A stretch of 61,131 bases of DNA, taken from assembly GCA_015680685.1 (NCBI GenBank), contig MNCI01018006.1, forward strand, positions 161,563 to 222,693. The letters run 5' to 3'. The first letter of the stretch is position 1. Every line of letters starts with the position of its first letter. The stretch comes from Gnetum montanum. Lineage: Eukaryota; Streptophyta; Gnetopsida; Gnetales; Gnetaceae. Below the pieces are notes generated by a model. That model was not told the DNA's origin and did not search any database. It was given only the letters and a program-made list of their open reading frames with translations. The position numbers were made by a program, and so were the translations under genes. Below, one piece after another: positions 30,833 through 43,275 of this stretch.

Positions 30833-32796
30833 GCACTTCTAAGAAATTCAAATAGACGTTAATTATTTCGGAGCTCTCCCTTACAACTCAGTCATGGGGG
30901 AGATGGTCACTTATGCTAACCATATGGGGCCCTCAGTTCTTTTAAGTTTTTGTTTTACAACCTTCTTTAAATTTTTTTGATTTTGTTTTATAACATCGTT
31001 ATACTTTTTCATTTTGTGTGTGTATGTGTATCCACCCTATAAGTTTGTCACCCAATAAGTGTTCGGATTGATTGTATGAACTGTTTTCATATTGATTGCT
31101 AATGTTTGGTTTTTACCTTTAAGTCACAATGTTGATACTAAGGTATGTTCCTTTTGATATGGTAGGCAATGAGATGACTTCATCCATCCATCCACCAGTT
31201 TCTATGGTCTCTCTTGACTTGGAAATGTACAAGTCCCCTTCATAATAAGAACTTTAACGAATCAGTGACTGGGCATTTATCAAACTAAGGAAGAAATCAA
31301 GGATTGAAAAGGGTGTGACTTCAATGGAACTTGATGCACTTTTATTTTCCATTCTCTTGGGTGCTTGAATGTTTTCTTCTTGAGTTTTCTTACCGTTTTG
31401 ATGTTACCCAATTATCGGAAGCTGAGACAATAAAAATAATCAAGTCTTTGCATGGTGTGGTTCTCATGCATAAAAAAACAAAAAAAAAACAAAGAAAGAA
31501 TAAACAACAAAGAAAGTGAGAATTCAAAGCACACCCCTTAGATGAAATAAAACTTGGGCTACAAGCACTGGTTATGGAACCAAAGTGTTCTGTCTAACTA
31601 AGGCCCTTCTTGATTCCCATTCTCTTCTTTGTTTCGTTGGAATGGTGGTGGCTCTTTGGAGATGCATTCTTGTTATTCAAGAGGATGGTTCGGCCAACGG
31701 TATTGATGCGAAGTCACTGGATGTGGTTGGTTTGAGGCTGGAGATGGAATGAGATTTGCTAAGTCCCATTAATCATGAAACACAAAAGGGGTTGTACACC
31801 ACCTTGTCCTTGGGATTCCATTCCATTTTCTTCTCTCCATCCTTCTCTCCATTACTCACCTCATTGATGGTTGTATCTTTAGTGTATATATTTTGGTTGA
31901 TGCATTGTTTTCTTTTTGGTAAATGCTTGTGGTTAAGACTTTAACTCTTGTTATAAATGACATTCCCAGAGCCTACAGACTCTTTGAATGTGGGTTTGTC
32001 AGGGCACTAATGGCATGAGCCTACATTGGGGAGGATCCACTGACATTTCTATTTGGTGCATCAGTTAACTTATTTTCCCTAACATTTTGCAATTAATTAT
32101 TATTTTGTTAATTACCATCTTGACATCCATTTGATCAATGTTTTAGTTTTCCCTTCTTATCTATCTTCCTTTCTCCTTTCCTTTCTCCATTCTAACGGTA
32201 CCGAAGGTTCGCAATTAGTCATGGGGATACGGGGCCTAATTTTTTTGATTTTCTCCTAGCCCTGAATTTTTTGATTTTCTTCCTAACCCCTACACCTTCG
32301 GTAGTCATCAGTAATATATCTCCCGATCCAAATTAGCCATACCACAACCTAGCCAATGGACTTTCATTGAAGCAAGGTATCAATTACATGATGATTCATT
32401 TACCCTTGCTAATATAAGACTATGTTGTGCGTGCATATGGTGATCATGCAATAACAGATTGGATCTGGAGTAAACACTTGGAATGGAGCAGCGCTAAAGC
32501 AGCTATGTAAGGAGCAAGATCGATGGTGTGCTTACGGATGGACAACGAAGGCACAATCTAGGTGTTGGTAGTAGCAACACTTCTTTCTCTCTCTCTTTCT
32601 TAACTGCCAACTAAGGCCTGATGTCATTGTAATAAGGTGTTCACCCTTGTTGTCATGAACACCAGTTTTGTCAAGTCTTGTAATGATGATCCGTTCACAT
32701 GTCATTCAATTAGTTCCATTCCCCTCAATAATTCCATACCTTCCCAATATTATTATAAGGAACTCGAGGAGGAGTTTTCATTCAGTCATGGGGGTA
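30833..32796 (+). other. 3' untranslated region and polypurine tract of element B
   Basis: About 1.9 kb, aligning in parts with C 52080-54036 and with the split copy in A. It includes GTCATGGGGGAGATGGTCAC at 30891 and ends in AGTCATGGGGGTA abutting the 3' LTR, which is a good polypurine tract. No coding frame is recognised. Confidence 0.75.
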
Positions 32797-33806
32797 TGAT
32801 GAAACGCGATTTGCATGAGCCGCGATATCACGTCGTCCCCTACGATATCGTGTACGGGATATCACGGTCTGCTACCAAATGTATAAATAAGAGGTGACAC
32901 TCCCCATATTTCCCATCCTGGTCTAGAAGTAGGGAAACTCTGGTAGTTTGATCACTCTAGAGATAGAATATTTTCCATGTGCCCGTAGTAAGAGTCCTAG
33001 AGCGAATGAATCTTTATTTGAGAAACATTGTACCTGAACACAAGTTGTGTACGAAAATAAAGATGAACTTGATTGGATAAACCTTGTAGTGCATGGAATA
33101 TGATTTTATTTTAATTGCTATTTATTTATTTCTTAGAATGAGGTACAAGTACAACTTGATTACGAGAATCTAAGGATGTGTATGGTTACTTAAGGAATCG
33201 GTTGCTTGTCGCATGCAGTATGAGTACAACTTAATTACGAGCATCTCGTGTGACTACTTGGTAACCCAGTGGCGTATCCAGGATCTATGCTTGGTAATCC
33301 TAGTGGTAGTCGTGTGTGGCAGATGTGTATGGTTGTTCAAGGAATCGGTTTCTCATTGCACGTAGCCTAGATAGATTCTCTCAACCCTTTCCTCCTAGTT
33401 AGGTGCCTCAGTACGACCACTTCGAGCACATGCGTTATGCGTGGTGATCCCAGTAACGATTAGCGTTTGGTAGCCGCGGTTGCATAGTTCAGGGTGTCTA
33501 TGGCAAGTGGGAATGGATGCTGATGCTAGTTAATTTAGACTTAGTCCTTAGTTAGAGTTAGCTAGTTTCTCAACCCTTCACCTTGATAGCATAGGAGAAA
33601 AACCATAAAAGACCATAAAAATCATATACCTCGGACTTACTTAACCATACACCATGACAACTACAAGTAAGTCTGGGAAGATAACGAATGATTAACCCCA
33701 AGTGTTCCATGGGGCATGTAGGCATTTAGTCTACCGAGTTCGACCGGATCGCGCGTGCTACGCTCGTTTTGTATGGTTGAGTGTAGGGGTACCTCGCCAC
33801 TCATCA
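32797..33806 (+). repeat. 3' LTR of element B (1010 bp)
   Basis: Starts TGATGAAACGCGATTTGCAT and ends CCACTCATCA. It keeps the block at about 32941-33085 that the 5' LTR lacks, including 'gagaatgaatctttatttgag'-like sequence related to the R region of element C. Confidence 0.93.
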
Positions 33807-34480
33807 AATATTCTTATTGATCTTTCACCACTCCTACTATTGACCAATAACAAGAAGCATGTCTTTGCATAGTGTGGTTCCTATGAAAAAAATATAAAAA
33901 AATATATGAAAATTCAAAGCACATCCCTTAGAAATAATAATGAACTACAAGCACTGGTTATGGAGTTAGAAAGATATGTTATCCATGCCTGAAGGCATCC
34001 CTCTAACTAAGGTCCTTCTTATTTTCTTTCTTCTCTTTCTTCTCTACTGGGAGTGATGGTTGATCTTTGGGAGTGGTCATAGATTCTTGTTGGTTAAATA
34101 GTCAAAATATGGCAATGTAAAGTCATTGAATGATGATGGACTTGGCTCCAACTGATGATGTGATAGTATTTGATCATTTTAATTACACACTCCACAAGGA
34201 CTTCATGTAACCAGCAAGTGAGACTCCATTATCATTCTCCATTTCTTCCATCCCATTACTCTTGTCATCCATCACCTCACTACCTCCTATCATGGTAAAT
34301 TAATGTGTCTATTATAGCATGTCATAATCCTTTGATGATCTCTAGAGTGGATTTTATTTTTAATTGTCTATGATCTTTAGTCATCCTTGGTGCCTACAGA
34401 CTCCTTGGTATGAAGACATACAAGGGTATCAATGACATGAGCCTACTTTGGGGAGGACACAATTGCACATCCCTTGGTCT
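33807..34480 (+). mobile_element. Element A, 3' region resumed after B
   Basis: Directly after the 3' LTR of B the sequence aligns with C at about 52700-53340: 'ctttgcatagtgtggttcc', 'gaactacaagcactggttatgg', 'agaaagatatgttatccatgcc' and the 'gacatgagcctactttggggagga' block. Homology fades at about 34480 without a 3' LTR, so the end of A is deleted or unrecognisable. Confidence 0.8.
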
Positions 34481-37040
34481 TATTCAATTAAAATTCCTAC
34501 CTCTTGGTCATTTCATGATCAATCCCATCATTTCACTACATAAACATCTAGTTTTGCACTACCTCAACATTTTTATTTTCATCCAAATCTCCTCTTCCTA
34601 GCAAATCTCATATCCTCTTTCATGTTGTTCCATCCTTCTAAGCTATTTTGGCCTCATTTGGGCTCTAGTTTCATCCTCAACCTCTTCCAAACTAAGTTTT
34701 TAATTGTGAAAAATCACTTCAAATAGCTGCATTGATACATCCCCGTCGACATAGCTTGATGCAATGATTCATTCCTATCGATGCATCATAAAAATACGAT
34801 AAATATGTGTGACACCTAGGCATTTTCCCATCATTTTCCTTCAACCAAGATTGGAGTTTTTGCAATTTTTAGAGCCTTGAGGCCTTCTAAGAGATCTAAC
34901 TTGCAAATCACTCACCCATTTCACCTCATTCTTTGATCCTTGAGCTATCAAAGGTAGAATTTATGTTGTTGGGCCCACAAACCTTTGGTTTATGATAGAA
35001 AATTTTTCTAACTCTCCAAGATTTAACCATTAAAATAATATTAAAATATTTAGAGTAGATAGGATTAAACATCAAAAAGAAACTTGGGTAGCCAATTTAT
35101 GACCTATTTATTTTGGATTAACCATGATGACCTATTTATTTTGGAACAACCAGTAGGGAGATTCATCAATTAAAATCAGGGATGTTACCATCTCTGATTC
35201 GATTGAGGCCATTGTAGAGGCCCTTACTTTGCATGATACTAGGGAAAAACTGGCTAAAATATCTATCAAGACTAAGTTAGAAGCCAAGAAAGAATTTGTA
35301 GTGCTACTATGGGGTGGACCATAAGGAGTACGGTGTGCTCAAAAAGGAAAAAAATAGTTCAAAATAGTATCCTATTACCTAAACCCCACAGTAAGGCCAA
35401 GCAAGGTCATAGCCTTCTCCACCTGTGCTTGTGCCACTCTAAGTAGGAAATTTTCTATGAATATTTTGCAACTTATTTATTTGGAGATAGAAAAGTGATT
35501 TAAATAAAATGAAAGGGAAGAAAGATACTTCCTTTTCCATGCTTTATTAGGAAACTTTGGCAAAGAGAAGGCATAACATGTTATGCTAATGATGTAGTCC
35601 ATCATGCTCCTACTACATCCTAGTAGGAGATGATGAAGGATAAGGGAGTAGCTAAGCTACAAGAAAAGGAGAGGCCATCATGGTGGCTAGCTCTGATACC
35701 AATTTTCTTAAAAACATTTTCTTGAATTATTAACTTATATAGTTATGATTGTTGATCTTTTAGATGTAATAATTTAGGAATGTCTAAAATTTTGGATAGT
35801 GAAAAAATAAGTTATAGAAATATTTATAATGCATTTAATATCATGGTTACCTAATAATTTAATTGCACTAATGACTAATGATAATGAATTAATAATTAAG
35901 AATGAAAATTGATACTAGTAATAGATCTTTAAATGGGAGAAGAAAGGAATATGAAAAATCATGAAATTGCAAAGAAAATCAAATGTCAACTTTATATAGC
36001 CTTCAAAATTAGTTATTTCATTCATATATAGCCTTAAATTTTATTAGAAATAATTGTGGTCATACTTGGAAAACTTAAGAATTCATTCCCAATAGTAATA
36101 ATAAAAAAAATCTATGCAAAATAAAGGTGAGTTAGGGTCAAAATAGTTTACATCCATCCATCAACTGAAAAATAAATAAAAATACGTTGATGTTATGTAC
36201 ATTTTTCTTCATGTGGGTAGACCATTGGACACTATTTGTTAATAGTTTTATATGACTATTTTTTATTTCTTGGTTTTGATATCCTATATGAATGCTTGGG
36301 GCTAGTTAGTTGGTTGGAAATAAGGTTAGAATTATTTCCCCTTGAATCTAATGCATGATTCTTATAATGGTTTGATTTCTAGTTTCCTCCATGGTTTGGG
36401 TATTCATCTATTTTGCTAGAGAATCCTCTTAACTCCATGATGATACTACTATTATAATTACTGATTTGAGGTTCATCCCTCTCATTATATAAATGACTAG
36501 ACTTTTCCTCAAGAAAAAATAAAAAAAATAAAAGTAATTAGATTGTGAAATCTAGCCATGCTTCACTTTTGTGGCATAGCAACTCATATTGGTGTGTAGA
36601 TAATGTTTTCCATTTTCCCTTACTTTATTTCTTTCTCTATTTTCCTACTCTATATTTCATCTTCCCTCTCATATTTCTCCATTCTTTCTCTAATTTGCCT
36701 TCCTATCTCTATCCCTATCTCAGATTAACACATTAATAAAGATTAAGAAATTTTGTTCTATTTTAGTAAGGGTACATTAAGAGCTTAAGTAGAATAGGAT
36801 GTGAATGTCATCAATGGAATCCATTTGATCATCTTATGTGTAGGATTTAGTCATGTCTCTTTTTATGACATAACATCATTCTTATGACTAGTGTATAAGA
36901 GATATCCTAACATTATTTCTTTCTCCTACTTGTTTCTTCTCACTTTTTCTCTTCTAGATAAAAAAATTCAACATCCATTCTCTTCTTGATAGATCTTTCT
37001 TCAACATTTTAGCATTATCCATTAAGAGGGAACAATGTTG
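34481..37040. other. Spacer with one reverse primer-site relic
   Basis: AT-rich, no recognised gene. A plus-strand stretch at about 35200-35320 is open for some 40 codons (…EALTLHDTREKLAKISIKTK) and looks coding, but I could not place it in a family. Confidence 0.45.
35690..35701 (-). promoter_or_regulatory. Initiator-Met tRNA primer-binding site, reverse strand
   Basis: The minus strand reads TGGTATCAGAGCTAGCC, an exact 12-base match to the usual plant copia/gypsy primer site TGGTATCAGAGC. It implies a minus-oriented LTR element whose 5' LTR would lie to the right. No LTR pair or gag was recognised nearby, so this looks like an isolated relic. Confidence 0.6.
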
Positions 37041-38320
37041 TATCAACTTTTTTAGTTTCATAATCATCAAGACTAAGTGTGGCTTTGATATTATTTCATC
37101 AAATTTTGATCATTTAAATGACTTAAAAATAGTTCCATAAGACACATTTCTAAAATCTAGAGATCTCTAGGGACCATTCTAGCTCATAACCTAGCATATG
37201 AGCAATGCTTTTGGTGATCCTAGAAAAGTTCTAAAACAAAAATTTTTCTAAGTATTGGAGTTAATGTTGACATAGTGTCAATGTTATCCTTAGACCAATA
37301 ATCCCATATCAACTATAGTCCTTGACCATCCTATTTATTTCATATGTAACAAAACTATCTTTTAGCCTTTATTTTAACTCTGCAAAATTCCAAATGGCTC
37401 ACCCACAACACTATCAACATCATAGGCATCAAATTTTAGCATTTTTGCAAGTTTACCCTAAGAATCAGAGATGAAAATCATTCTAATGCTATGATTGATC
37501 CTAACATTGATGTGAGTATCAATACCCATAGCATCATCTTGGCTTCTTGACCTTTCTAGTGACCAATCGACATCAATCTCCATGCACCAAAAGCTAGTTT
37601 TAGCTTATTTTGAGGTAGTCTTAGGAAGTAGGATGAAAATTTTTCCAACTATTGTATGTAACACTAACTTTAACATTAGTATTAGTGTTAATTTCAACAT
37701 GCTAGTATCACCATCCTCATAGATCCATCAAGTTTAGTAATTATTAGCATTCCATTAGTCCAAAAGATTCTTTGGATTCTACAAGCATCGTCATGGCTCA
37801 TTTAGATATTATTTTGGACATCTAAATGCTTAACATGAAGATTGGAAAAAATTTTAGATTTTTCAAAGTCCTTTTTTAACACTAGCATCAATGTCAAAAT
37901 TAATGCCAACACCCTTGAACCTTTACAATGCCATCTTTAACCTTCTTAATCAACATTTGACATCATCCCTTGAACTCATGAGCTCCTAGGCATTATCACA
38001 TGAATAGACATTAATTTGGACATCAAATGGTATTGAAGAGACTTGGAACTAAAAATAAGAAAAATTAGAAAGAATTTTCTAACTCTTAGTCACACTAACA
38101 CTCACATTAGTGTCAATATCACTTATCTAATGACTAGTGTTTCCTAGTCTATGTGATCAAACTTGCCAAAATAAACTCGATAGAAACTCCAAGTGAAGTT
38201 CACATAACTTTAAGGTTGAATTTGATAATCTTAACCCTATAAATATGGAGTTAAAACTCTTATTTTGGGGCTAGTTTCTTGAGATCTAGAGCACTTTTCA
38301 GATTTTGATAAACCAAGAGC
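37041..38320. repeat. Degenerate tandem repeat, about 200-230 bp period
   Basis: A phrase of the form 'aacactaac..t.acattagtgtcaat' recurs near 37270, 37497, 37665, 37883 and 38096. Most copies are preceded by an 'aaaattttt.taac' block, and several are followed by 'ttggacatc.aaatg'. Copies are strongly diverged. Periodicity was judged by eye and needs a self-alignment. Confidence 0.45.
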
Positions 38321-41300
38321 ATAAGTATCTACGTTCTGCCCATCTCTTGCATGCTCCATAATCACAACTTTGCCTAGAAATTTGTAAGCTTGGTCTAACT
38401 TCAGCATTAATTGGAGATATTTTATGTTACTATCAAAAAGCTAAAAATTTTCATCATCAATGTCACTTCTCAAAGGTTAGAACATTTTTAGCTCCAATGT
38501 CAATCCCAAGATAGTTAGCCAAAATAGCCTCATATTGTCTTTGAATTGATTCTAAACAACATTTACACAATTTTCATTCGCATACTCATCATTTAGAGGT
38601 TCAATTTCATGCTTCAAAATTTCTTTTTGGCTACAAATCATGTTTAAATTATCAATTTTATTTCACTTATGTTATTTAGCAAACACATGTAGTTGGCATT
38701 TCATAGAAGGCAAACACTTTTTATCAATAATAAAGCATTTTTATTTCTTAGAAGGAAATAAAAACCCTTTTTTATATACCATAGCTTCTTATATTTTAAT
38801 ATTTTTACATTGTTTTATTTTTATCACCATACTTAGATTTTATTTCATTTCTAGTAGACCATCTTTTTTACTTAGTTTTATTTTTAGTAATAATCTCTTA
38901 GTCAATGTTATTACTTCAACTTATCATTTCTATCATTTTCTTATCTTTTCTAATTTATGTGTGGTAGGCTAAGTCCACATACAATTAGAGACTTATAACC
39001 TACTATGTCAAAATCATTAGCTTAGTGAAGGTTATATCAAATCAAAGATAGTTTATGTTCGTAGATCAACTATTTTAAAACTTAATTCATGAAGGTATCC
39101 TTGTGAGATTGAGAAAGAAAAATTTCATAGGAATACATACATTCCATGCTCATCTACTATCTTGCATGTTAGCATTGATATGTACTTACTTTATTATGCT
39201 CTAATATGTATATTAGTTATTTTAAACTATTTTGAACTATATGTCCATATTACTTATAAGACTTGCTTAACTTTTTCTTCAATTAGCTCAAGCTTTTAGT
39301 TCTCAAATACTTGAATTTGATAATCATTTTTTATTTATGCTTTATGCTACTCACCCATTATTAAGTTTTTAGACATCACCAAAAAGACAAATATTGTTGA
39401 TCTATTTGATGTTTTAATGGTCTAAAAACTAGACAATGTAGAAATGTTTTTGATTTGTCTCGTGTTTCATAGATTAACCATGTTGATGAGTACCAAGATA
39501 AGGGGGATTCAAGGGAGTTAGATCAGGGATCCCAAGATGCATGTAAGAAAGGATCAACCATATTTACTTAGCCTGGAATGTAATCCATATGTCAAAGTTT
39601 CATCTTAGATGTCCAAGCAAAGAATAGGCTAATTTTAGAGTTTGTCTTCCATTGAATCCAAATGTCCAAGTTTCATAATAAATGTTGATGTAGAGGATAG
39701 TCCAAGTTCATAGTTTTTATTCCACTAAGCCTAGATGTCTAAGGACAAAGTTAATACATCTCTGATATGAATGTTGAAGGCCAGAGGAAGGAAGTCCCAA
39801 TTGTGAATGTCTCAACTTCAATTGTGGACATCCTACCATAGTATCAATAGTTGTTAGGGTGGACATCCCAACTTATCCAAGACATCTAGCCCAAAACTCA
39901 GGCTTCTTTTACTATACATCCATGCCTGGATTGGGATGTCTCAGGTATTCATTAAAGTAAATAGAAAAGCTATTTTTAGTCATTTTCCTAACTTCAATTT
40001 GAAGAAGAACACTTGAATGGTATGAAGCTTATAAAGAAAAGCACCTATATTTATTCATCCAAAAAATATAAGGGTAATCATTAACATAACATATTGGATT
40101 AAGGTCCTTGTTTTTTCCTAAGTTGTTGTAATGATTGATAGATTTTTTTTTGGAGCTATATTATCATTGCTAGATTCTTCTCCTAGGGTTTTGATTAATT
40201 TATTTCATACATGGGTACACATTAATTAGATCCATTTCTTATTCCTTGCTATATCATGTGCGTTTGGATTTGATTTTAGGGTTGGTCTTTTAATTGTCCT
40301 AGGATGAGGTAGGTTGGTATGGATTTGATTCAAAGAATCATCAAACTATACATAATTTATTATAGTATTCATTATGATCTTTGTAGAGCATAGATTTTCT
40401 CTACAAGGAGATGTATATCAAAATCCTAAAGGGTTCAAGTGTTTAGCATTTCACATCAACATTGAGGGGTATGTGAGTGTATCTTGTGGGAGCATCACAA
40501 TTTGTGGGTTGGACTTGCAAGGTCCTTGGAAATTCTATGGAATACCAAGATTGTTCACCCTATGAAAATTTTGTGTCATCCAAGGATCTACCACAATGGT
40601 ACATTCAAACATTGTTTCAATTTAAGCAAATATTAAGATAATGAACTTTACGACATACATTAGTGAGTTTGTTCCACTAGGTAATTAGTTTATTTTTATT
40701 AATTTCATTTATAGTTTTAATTTTATTTTATATGCTTCCAAGCCCCCCACCCACCCCTATCCTTCTAAGTTGACTTATTCATAGAAATAAGTTCTCCAAG
40801 TATTTGGTATCAATTTATTTAATCCCATTAATATTTATTGTGATAATAATGTAGCAATTTATATTTCTAAAAATCTAGTATTTCATGGTAGAATTGAATA
40901 TATAGAGATAAAATATTATTTTTACATGATCAACTAAAGTTACAAATATTAAATCTATCATATATTGCATCAAAGGTATAAAGAGTTAAAATATTTATAA
41001 AAGCTTTAACCAAGGATATGTTCACATATTTAAAAATACTATTTGGAATAAAAATGCTTTCTAGAAATAACTAGAATATTATTTTTCCTATACATTAGTT
41101 TAGGATATACTAATAAGATTTAATCTAAGAAGAGCAACTAACATTTCATATAGGCAAAGCAAATAATACATGAGGTGGATGAGCCTAGTATCAAGGTAGA
41201 ATTAAGTAAATCATTGCAAGCATTACCAATGGATTCACACATTCATTTATAGGAATCATGCCTAGAAAATGCTTTTGAATCTAGATCTATATATATCATG

Positions 41301-42562
41301 AAAGATGAAGTAGATCTAAAATATCATGAGTACAGTGGAATGTTTTGATATCCTCCTTACTATATTTCATTCTCTCTTCTAATATATTTTTTGCTATGGT
41401 TTCTTTTCTATCTTACTTTAAATATTGCTACTACTTGTAATACATAACTCACTCAACCTCACTAAAATTTCCATGTGCTTTTCACTCCACTTTACTTATT
41501 GAAAGCTCTATCCTTGCTTGAGTATTTTCCAATGCTCTAGCTCTCTCTTCTTCTATTACTCTCAATTGCTAATCTAGATTAATTCTCTTTATTCATATAA
41601 AACTATCTATAGATATCCATGCTTGTGTTACATGCCTATAATGTGTGGTTGTTATGTTACTAAATTATTCTATTTATAGTATCCCCTTCTCTCTATGGCT
41701 TATATGACTAACAATTTGTCTTTCTACTATGTATTTTTCATATGACTTACTACTTGTTTAACTACCTACGTACATTTTATATGGTTGCTTAAACATTTTT
41801 GATAAAAAATAGGAGTGCTTTGATTGTATAATGGTGATCTAGGTGTTTTGTTCAAAAATAGTGATCTAGGTGTTTTGTCTAAAAATAATGTGTTCGAAAG
41901 TATTTTTTGGTGGGACTGTACTTTGCTTAACTATTGTGGATGTTCATTGCATGAATAAACTTATTATTTCTAATGTTGGCTTAGTTTAGTTTTTATTTTT
42001 TTGATCATGGATTGGGTATTTGGTTTTACTAGATACTTTGGCCTTCTATTCTTTTTTAGTGAGTATGATTAGTGCTTCATGTGGGTAATAGGTATTGTTA
42101 GCTTAGCATTATTTGATTTTTTTATTCTTCATTTCCAAAGCACAAAAAAGAATTTTTTTGAAGGTATTTTAAGTACTAAAATTAATGATATTTTAACTAA
42201 TTTGATTTTTCCATTTATTATATGTATGTTTTATTACTTCAATAATAATGAGTGAAAATTTTTTTCAAACAATAGTCATATTACATTTAGTCAAAAGTAA
42301 CTAAATGATATTATTTGCTAATGTCATATATTGATAATCATTTGTTTTAAATTTTTTAATTCTTTCCTTTTGTATGAGCATATCATGTAATGTGGTGATT
42401 CTAAATTACAAAAGACGATGTCATATGGTATTGGTCCTTGGTAAATGATTTTATTTTCATATTTTTGTCTTAGAGCATTATATGACATTATTAGTGTTAG
42501 TACTCAAGTCATTTAGATAGGCTTATGGTTGCATGTTCAATTTGACTCCCCTCCTCGAGCTT
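38321..42562. other. AT-rich spacer, no gene recognised
   Basis: Only short frames. At 39500-39960 the words GGATGTCC/GGACATCC and close variants recur many times, followed by TATAAAG near 40030, which resembles a decayed promoter or LTR. A 27-bp tandem duplication (gtgatctaggtgttttgt...) lies at 41834-41887. Confidence 0.45.
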
Positions 42563-42702
42563 CATATGATGACTATCAAATTTTGATGATCTTCATGAAC
42601 TTTCAAATAGTATTTTGATGATTTCCCAAAACCCCATATGATGAGTATCGAATTTTGATGATCCCCATGAACTTTCAAACAACATTTTGATGATTTCGTG
42701 TG
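42563..42702. repeat. 72-bp tandem duplication
   Basis: CATATGATGACTATCAAATT at 42563 and CATATGATGAGTATCGAATT at 42635 open two similar units, each running through CATGAACTTTCAAA to TTTTGATGATTTC. Confidence 0.8.
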
Positions 42703-42840
42703 TTTAGTTGAATATGGTAATGACCACAATGATGAAGTCATGATACATTATATGGTAACACTTTATAATTTTCTAAATGGTACTATACTTAGAAAATGTT
42801 GATGTTTCATAGACATACTATAATGTTCTTTAATAGTAGT

Positions 42841-43275
42841 GATGTTGGAACCCAAAATAAATGAAACATAAGTATTTGATATAGGTACATCCCAAGATAT
42901 ATAGTCCAATTAGAACTTTATATAACTTAGCATTACCTATTAGAATCAAACCTATAATTTACAGCTTCCAAATCAGTTGTCTTACCACTAGCTTAACACT
43001 TCATTATTTTTAATTTTTTTCTAATAGTGACAAGATTTGTATGTTTAATTTAAATATTGGTAAGCTATAGATGCTTTAATTACACATAGAAATAGGTCTT
43101 ATATGCTAAAAACCAAATGTAGGATGTTGGAAACCTAAAATAATTGTAATATAGGTACACCCCAAGATATATAATTCAATTACAATTTTATAAATTAGCA
43201 TTTCTGCCTATAACCAAATCCATGAATTAGATCTTTCAAATTAATACTCTTAAAACTAGGCTAAAACTCACATGT
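42841..43275. repeat. Two degenerate copies of the dispersed repeat seen at 4816-5450
   Basis: Both open with GATGTTGGAA-CC-AAAATAA. Both contain AAGATATATAGTCCAATTAG-like sequence, then 'tagcatt', 'aaccaaa/aatcaaa' and a 'ctaggctaaaac/ctagcttaacac' block. Spacing is about 275 bp. They match the 314-bp unit at 4816 in several blocks. Confidence 0.6.

Larger units (their letters stand above)
26577..33806 (+). mobile_element. Gypsy element B, gag-protease only, nested in A
   Basis: A 7230-bp plus-strand element with both LTRs, primer site, gag, protease and polypurine tract. It sits inside the 3' region of element A, whose sequence resumes directly after it. Compared with A and C, the roughly 2.8 kb encoding RT, RNase H and integrase is missing: the frame ends at 30832 soon after the protease and is followed by the shared 3' untranslated region. 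Gag and protease are far more open than in A or C, so B is younger. It would need proteins from another element to move. Confidence 0.9.

Noticed and set aside
34720-34800. Possible 3' LTR end of element A ('gatgcatca')
   Set aside because: Only the last few bases resemble an LTR end; no upstream LTR similarity and no matching target duplication.
37041-38320. CRISPR-like array
   Set aside because: Repeats are long, diverged and without regular spacers, in plant nuclear DNA; not CRISPR.
38640-38972. 110-codon Phe/Leu/Ile/Ser-rich frame
   Set aside because: T-rich DNA gives pseudo-transmembrane peptides; no motif and no supporting context.
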